This document shows positions 58,116 to 64,000 of a stretch of DNA of 64,000 bases, in pieces (the stretch's first letter is position 1; each line of letters begins with the position of its first letter). The translations under genes and the position numbers were made by a program. The stretch is from Glebionis coronaria (lineage: Eukaryota > Streptophyta > Magnoliopsida > Asterales > Asteraceae). The notes below the pieces were generated by a model that searched no databases, was not told where the DNA came from, and worked only from the letters and a program-made list of their open reading frames with translations. The stretch lies in assembly GCA_025667525.1 (NCBI GenBank), contig CM046876.1:530388538-530452537 (forward strand). The letters are read 5' to 3'.

Positions 58116-58244
58116 AAGATATATTCTACACGTTTATTATATTCTAGAATACTTCTAGTAAGGATAGAAACGACAATGTATTTTCTATATTTATCTTTAC
58201 CTAGAATAGCTGATATGTAGATTATTGTACAAGGCTTCTTATGT

Positions 58245-58253
58245 CTATAAAAG
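58245..58253 (+). promoter_or_regulatory. TATA box of F
   Basis: CTATAAAAG, with the start site expected near 58280. Confidence 0.75.
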
Positions 58254-58503
58254 AAGACCTTTAGGTTAATGTTTGATATAAGTTTTATATAAGTTTTCGT
58301 TCGTAAACATCTTTCATTGTAAGCAAGTTTGATATTGATAATCAAAGTGAAAGTTTGTTTACATCATTGTGTGTTCTTGTTTAAGTGTTAAATTCCGCAT
58401 AACACTTAGATTCATAAATCATATACAAAGGTTTCTCTACGTGTATTACTTGATCTAATCTCGTATACACAAAGCTAATCGATCTAAGTTTGGGATCAAC
58501 AAG

Positions 58504-58515
58504 TGGTATCAGAGC
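58504..58515 (+). promoter_or_regulatory. Primer binding site of F (initiator tRNA-Met)
   Basis: TGGTATCAGAGC two bases after the LTR, the standard copia site. Confidence 0.93.
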
Positions 58516-58599
58516 TTGTTGAGGAACTTTTGATCTTAAAGAACACCAGAACCCTAAAATCACCAAAACCCTAATTTTCTCAGAAACCCTAACAACATC

Positions 58600-61415
58600 A
58601 TGTCTGAAGCAATAACCTCCTCCTCCTCAGCCTTACCAAACATCAAGATTCCCATGCTTGATGCAACTAACTTTGACTTATGGAAGTTCAACTTTGAACA
58701 ATATCTGGGGATTTATGACTACACACTCTGGGAGATTATTGAATATGGAAACACATTCAATAAGGCTCAAAAGATTCTTGATGCCATTACTCAAAGATCA
58801 GCTGTTGCTGGATGTTCTGAAGCTGATAAGAAAGAAAAACCTGGAGATGGTAGAGCTGTGGTTGCTGATGACATTGCAAAGAAAAGGGTTGACATGAAAG
58901 CCCTAAATATTCTAAAAGTCTCTTTGGGACAAGAAAACCAGCATAAATATAGAGGCTATGAATCTGCTAAGGATCTTTGGGAAGCTCTTGAAGCTGCATA
59001 TGGTGGCAATGCAGACACTAAGGAAGAAAAGAAAAAGCAACTTCTGCATGATTATGCTGTCTTCAAAGCTCAACCCAATGAGAAACTGAGTAGTGTGAGA
59101 ACCAGATTGCTTGACATTACTAGCAAGTTGTCCTTCATGGGGACACAAGTTGGTGATGTTGACATCAATGCTACCTTTCTTAAAAGTCTTGGTGAGGCAT
59201 GGAAGATTGAGGCAAGATCTATTCTTGCCAACAATACTTACAAGAGCTCCTCGTTTGATGACATCTACAACAAACTAAGACTGTTGGAAGATGAAACTCT
59301 TTTAGAGCATGGAAGCAAATCTACCACCAGCAACATGGCCTTCTTTTCTCATAGTGAAGGTCAATTCAATCAGAAGAACTCTTATATGCATCCAGTTACT
59401 AGATCATCATATGTCAGCGCTGGAACAAGTCCTGTCAACGTCTCCTATTCAGACGCTGACACATTCAAGAATGACTCCCCAAGAGTTAAACCTGCTGGTT
59501 TGGATTTGGATACTGTTTGTGCCTACATTGCTTCTTTGCCCAATGGTTCAGTGATTACATATGAGGACCTTGAGCAGATAAGTGATGAGCACTTGGAAGA
59601 GATGGACATCAAGTGGAACATGGCTCTTGCTAGTATAAGAGCAAATAGGTGGAACAGAAGGTTTAAAAAGAAGATGACCTTCAATGCTTAAGACAGAGCT
59701 GGATTTGATAAATCCAAAGTTGAATGCTACAACTGTCATCGTATGGGGCACTTCATGAGGGAATGCAGATCTCCTAGAAGATCTGATGCTGGTAAACCCT
59801 CAAGTCAGGTTGTTAAAGCTCAGGATTCCAAAGCTATGGTTGCAGTTCAAGGAATTGATGGTACAGGATGGGATTGGAGCTATCTGGCTAAGAATGCTGA
59901 AGAGGATAAAGCTTTGGTTGCTGATATTGAAGAAGAAGAGCATGTTGAATATGCTCTCATGGCACACTCCTCCTCTTCATCTGATAATGAGGTATATGAT
60001 GATGCTTTTTGTAGCAAAGGTTGTAGGTTAAATACTGAAAGACTTAACAAAGAGGTGTTAAAACTAAAAGATGATATGAGTACTGAAAGATGTAAATTGT
60101 CTAATTACCAACTAGCTCTTATTGAAACTGAGAAAACCGTTTCTGAATACAAGAAAATGGAATTTGACTTAAAAGATAAGATCAATATCTTAAAACATGA
60201 GTTAGAGGGTAGTATGGATATTAGAAAAATCATGGAAAGGGTTAATGGTGAATTACAGGCTAAGTTAGATGAGGCCATTAAGAATAAAGATAATGTTGGC
60301 CTCAAAATTCAAAGATTTGATAGAGCCACCCAAACCCTAGGAGATTGTGTAGCTAAACAAAGGGACCCTAAGGACATGACTGAGATTGGGATGAATGATT
60401 ACTCTTTGGTTCCACCACCAGCTGGTGACTTCTATGGTGTCCAACAAAGGGACTTATCTTGGACTGGTTTACCAGAGCTCCAAGAGGAGGAATTCATTCC
60501 TCCACCAAGAGTTGTCACTCCAGTGGAAGAGTATCAACAAAAATTGACTGACCTAAATGAGTGGAAGAAAGCTAACCCTACTTTATTTGTTAAGGGAGGT
60601 TTGCTATGTGAAAGTCCAAATGAATCTACACCCATTAAGGTTACTAACCCAATCACTGGTAAAGTTGTTGACCTAGGCTCAAACACTGTTAGAAGACCTA
60701 GCATTAAATATGCAGAGATGTATAGGAATATTAGGTCACCCAAGAGTCAAGTTAGCAATCATGGAACAGGCTTCTTTCCTTCTAGACCTAAGGTTGTGTC
60801 TAGAAAAGCTTGCTACACTTGTGGTAGCTTTTCACACTTGGCATACAAGTGTGTCAACGCTCCTAAAGCCAGCGCTGACAGGAATAATTTCAGCGCTGTC
60901 AGGAACAAAGTCAACGTTGTTAGAAAGTCAAACGTTGTCAGACCCAAACCTTGTGTGCAGCAAAGTCCACAAGTGATTAGACCTGTCCCATTCTTTTCTA
61001 GAAGGTCTAACACTCATGGACAAAGACCACCTGGTCAAATAGGCAATGGGTTTCTGTAGCAAACCCTAGGTTCAACGCTGACAAGGGTAATTTCAGCGTT
61101 GACAGGACAAATTCTAACGCTGACAGAAACGTGACAAGACCTAAATATTTGCAGCCACAAGGTAAGGGGTCTAAAGCTTCTTCAAGCTTAACATGGAGAC
61201 CCAAGAAAGATCAAAACCCTAATGATAATGGGATTTCAATGACTTGCAATAGATTTAATTACATTTCAAAGGTCATTACAAAACCTATTGGGGTTAACTG
61301 GGTATTTCATCTTAAAAAGGATGAGCATGGGGTTGTTGTGAGAACTAAGTCTGTTCTTATTGAACAACCAGATGAATCCAAGTCTTTTGAGACTTGGGTT
61401 CCCAAAGAAAACTAA
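58600..61415 (+). pseudogene. F Gag with two zinc knuckles
   Basis: Starts at ATG 58600 (MSEAITSSSSALPNIKIP). The copia gag block LWKFNFEQYLGIYDYTLWEIIE and ALEAAYGG follow at residues 30-50 and 135. A TAA at 59689-59691 interrupts it before the knuckle CYNCHRMGHFMREC (near 59725). Then come an acidic Ser-rich part, a Lys/Glu/Leu-rich stretch likely to be coiled coil (60030-60310), and a second knuckle CYTCGSFSHLAYKC near 60812. A one-base shift near 61055 moves the reading to the frame that ends with TAA at 61413-61415. CGYTGAC words lie at 59418-59460, 60858-60940 and 61076-61125, always read as [Ser/Asn/Asp]-[Ala/Val]-Asp or a variant of it. The relation of the end of this part to Pol, frameshift or lesion, is unclear. 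Confidence 0.85.
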
Positions 61416-64000
61416 TTTGTTTTCTTTATGTGCAGGGCATTCAAAGACAGATCAATGATTATGGATATTGGGATAGTGGATGCTCAAGGCACATGACAGA
61501 GAAGGAAGACTATCTGACGAATTTCACCCCTATTAAAGATGGTGATAAGGTATACTTTGGAGGTGGATATGGTACCATCACAGGCAAAGGAACCCTTCTC
61601 ACCAATAATCTGCGTTTTAAGAACGTCTTCCTGGTAAAAGAACTTGATTACAACTTGTCTGGTGTATCACATGTTTGTGATAACAAAAATAAAGTTCTTT
61701 TTACTGATACTGAGTGTTTGGTGTTAAGCAAGGATTTTAAGATTCCTGATGAGAAATATATTGAGTATAGAACACCTAGGCATAAGGACATATATAATGT
61801 GAATTTAAATGGGATTAAAATGAATACCAATATGTCTTGTTTTTATGCTAAGGCCTCAGTAGATGAGAGTAATTTGTGGCACAGGAGACTAGGACACATA
61901 AATTTTAAAAATATAAATAGACTTGTGAGGCTTGGTTTAGTTGATGGTTTGCCTGAGAAGGCCTTCCACAATGACCACTCTTGTGTTGCATGTCTTAAAG
62001 GAAAGCAGCACAATGTCTCATTCAAGTCCAAACAGGTGCATACTAGTTCCAGACCTCTTCATATGCTTCACATGGACCTCTTTGGTCCAACAAATATAGA
62101 AAGCTTGAATGGTAAGTCATATTGCTTTGTTATCACAGATGACTTTTCTAGATTTACTTGGACATTCTTTCTAGCTATGAAGAGTGACACATCTGATGTT
62201 CTTATTGATTTTATCACTCAGATTGAAAAGAGGTCTGGCAATGAGGTTAAAATGCTTAGGAGTGATAATGGTGGAGAATTTAGGAACAAGAAGCTAGATG
62301 ATTTATGTGCCAGGAAAGGAATTACTAGGCAATTTAGCATTGCTAGAACCCCACAACAAAATGGGGTTACTGAGAGGAAAAATAGAACCCTAATTGAAGC
62401 AGCCAGAACAATGTTGGCTGATGCTCACTTTCCTATAGCCTTTTGGGCTGAGGCTGTTAATACAGCTTGCTATGTGCAAAATAGAGCATTGGTTAACAAA
62501 ATTCAGAACAAAACACCTTATGAGTTACTTTGTGGGAGAAAACCTAATATTGGTTTTCTCAGACCTTTTGGTTGTCATGTAGTAGTGTTGGATACTAGTG
62601 ATGCCTTAGGAAATTTTAGTGCAAAAGGTGATGAGGGTTACTTCATGGGGTATTCAGTGCAGAGCAAGGGTTATAGGGTTTATCTTAAAGAGGACAAACG
62701 TATAGTTGAAAGAGTACATGTTAGGTTCTTAGAGAATAAACCTAGTGATCCTGAAAGTGGTCCTAATTGGTTGTTTGATTTGGAACCCTTATCTAGAACT
62801 TTAAATTATATGCCTGTCACTAATCCAGCCATTGTGAAGGTAACTTCAAATGTTGTGGAGGAACAAGTTGTTAATGTTTCAGGTACACAGGTTCATGAGA
62901 AGGTTGGATCACAAGCAGAAAATGCATCTCCTACATTAGAATACGTCACAATTCCCATTTGGACAGATGCTTTTGCTGCTGCTGCTGCTGGACAAGATAA
63001 TGGTGGTTTCCAAGTACCACCAGATACAAACATGCATGGTCCTTCAGGCGCTGACAAAGGTAAATCTAGCACTGACAAGACCAATTCAGACGTTGATGGC
63101 TCAGACGTTGACAACAACAGTTCAAGCGTTGTTAGCCCAAGCGCTGACAAACAAGGTTCAGACGTTGACAACACCTTTGCACATCTTTTCTCTTCCACTT
63201 TTGAACAAGGTGAACCTTCCAATTCTTATGAAGAAGGTCATCCTTATGTTGATATAAGAGAGTCTGATGAAGAAGATATTGGCAACATGGAGCATGAGGT
63301 TGAGGACACCAGACTTTTTGAAGGAGGAGTTCTCACTTCTACTATGAAGAATCACCCCCCTTCCCAGATCATTGGTGATATTATGACTCCAGTTCAGACT
63401 AGAAGGTCTCATCAAGGTCTTGGTGGGTTTATTGCCAATATACACAAGAAGGTTGATACCCCTCTTGTGCAAGCATGTTTGTTTGCATGTTTTCTGTCAC
63501 AAGAAGAACCCAAGAAAATATTTGATGCTCTCAAAGAACCAAGTTGGGTGGAAGCAATGCAGGATGAGCTTCATCGATTTGCAATTCAGGATGTTTGGGA
63601 GCTGGTTGATTGTCCTAGATATGTCAGACCTATAGGCACAAGATGGGTTCTCAGGAACAAAAGAGATGAAAGAGGTATTGTGGTCAGAAACAAGGCAAGG
63701 TTAGTGGCTCAAGGTTATACACAAGAGGAGGGGATAGACTATGAGGCGGTCTTTGCACCAGTTGCAAGGATTGAAGCTATTAGGATTTTTCTAGCCTATG
63801 CCTCCTGCATGGGCTTCACAGTCTATCAAATGGATGTCAAGAGTGCCTTCCTCTATGGAACTATTGTTGAGGAAGTTTATGTGATGCAACCTCCTGGTTT
63901 TGAGGATCCAGAGCATCCAGATAAAGTGTATAGAGTCAAAAAGGCTATGTATGGCCTTCATCAAGCCCCTAGAGCATGGTATGGTACTTTGTCTACCTAT
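61412..64000 (+). CDS. F Pol: protease, integrase, RT (partial, open to window end)
   Basis: One frame is open from about 61412 to the last base, over 860 codons. The protease motif [11 protein letters not shown] is at 61466-61498. The integrase zinc region LWHRRLGH and CVACLKGK follows, then the core: Asp in HMDLFGPT, Asp in RSDNGGEF and Glu in [21 protein letters not shown], all present. An acidic Ser/Asp-rich linker with an Ala run and seven CGYTGAC words (63049-63169) leads to RT, with [33 protein letters not shown] and [10 protein letters not shown]. The window ends before the RT YVDD box. No lesion is seen in this part. The start is uncertain: Pol may be made by frameshift from Gag or after repair-like change at 61410-61435. 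Confidence 0.92.
63049..63169 (+). repeat. CGYTGAC motif array inside F pol
   Basis: The C of each word is at 63049, 63070 (CACTGAC), 63091, 63106, 63127, 63142 and 63163, so steps are 21, 21, 15, 21, 15 and 21. The words encode GAD, STD, DVD, DVD, SVV, SAD and DVD in the linker between integrase and RT. Confidence 0.88.

Larger units (their letters stand above)
57975..58501 (+). repeat. 5' LTR of F
   Basis: TGTTGGGAATAA to GGGATCAACA, directly followed by AG and the primer site. The first 135 bases include the motif array and the TATA box is at 58245-58253. Confidence 0.9.
57975..64000 (+). mobile_element. Element F: Ty1/copia retrotransposon, 3' part outside window
   Basis: Short 527-bp LTR with TGTTG/CAACA ends, initiator-Met primer site, a long Gag with two separate CCHC knuckles, then protease, integrase and the start of RT in copia order (integrase before RT). 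The window ends inside RT. It carries several clusters of a CGYTGAC motif in the LTR and coding part. Its lineage within Ty1/copia was not settled. Confidence 0.93.

Overview
The window is plant nuclear DNA made almost entirely of LTR retrotransposons inserted into one another. No single-copy host gene, rRNA or tRNA gene was found. The families present are Ty3/gypsy Athila-like, Ty3/gypsy Tat-like with an antisense gene, a chromovirus-like gag-only element, and a Ty1/copia element with two gag zinc knuckles. From memory of similar proteins these fit a eudicot, most likely Asteraceae (Tanacetum/Artemisia type). The species assignment is an inference.

Seven elements can be separated from their termini, target-site duplications (TSDs) and the reading frames that close when insertions are ignored. 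B (+ strand, 1 to beyond the window) is the base: an Athila-related element with a Cys-rich polyprotein and no reverse transcriptase. Inside B are C (1910-10354, a large derivative with no coding capacity, TSD TAAAG) and A (10746-44245, minus strand, Athila-like gag-pol, TSD CAATA). Inside A's integrase is G (15475-37703, + strand, Tat-like, TSD ACCAC). Inside G's 3' LTR is D (26380-37684, minus strand, Athila-like, TSD CCCAA/CCTAA). The right part of B, probably its 3' LTR, holds E (from 47929, minus strand, 4.2-kb LTR, gag plus an upstream ORF, no pol, an 84-bp tandem array). E's 5' LTR is cut by F (57975 to the window end, + strand, Ty1/copia).

The layout left to right is: B LTR end, primer site and first polyprotein part (1-1909); C; B polyprotein part 2 (10360-10745); A 3' LTR, spacer and integrase C-terminal part (10746-15469); G LTR, gag, pol, spliced antisense gene and most of its 3' LTR (15475-26379); D (26380-37684); the rest of A up to its 5' LTR (37709-44245); B polyprotein part 3, spacer and partial LTR (44251-47928); E (47929-57974); F (57975-64000).

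All long polyproteins seen in full carry stops, frameshifts or lost catalytic residues. The exception is F's pol, which is open to the window edge. Hand comparison of LTR pairs gives roughly 0.8% difference for D, about 2 to 2.7% for A, G and C. This suggests a young, fast-growing nest.

The points most worth a second look are: a CGYTGAC motif array with 15/21-base spacing shared by F's LTR and its coding region; a four-exon antisense gene with its own TATA box inside G; sequence-divergent motif islands at the same place in the related LTRs of A and D; a hairpin about 50 bases after the primer site in A, B and D; non-TG/CA LTR ends in D and C; and B's 731-codon frame with four stops but no frameshift.
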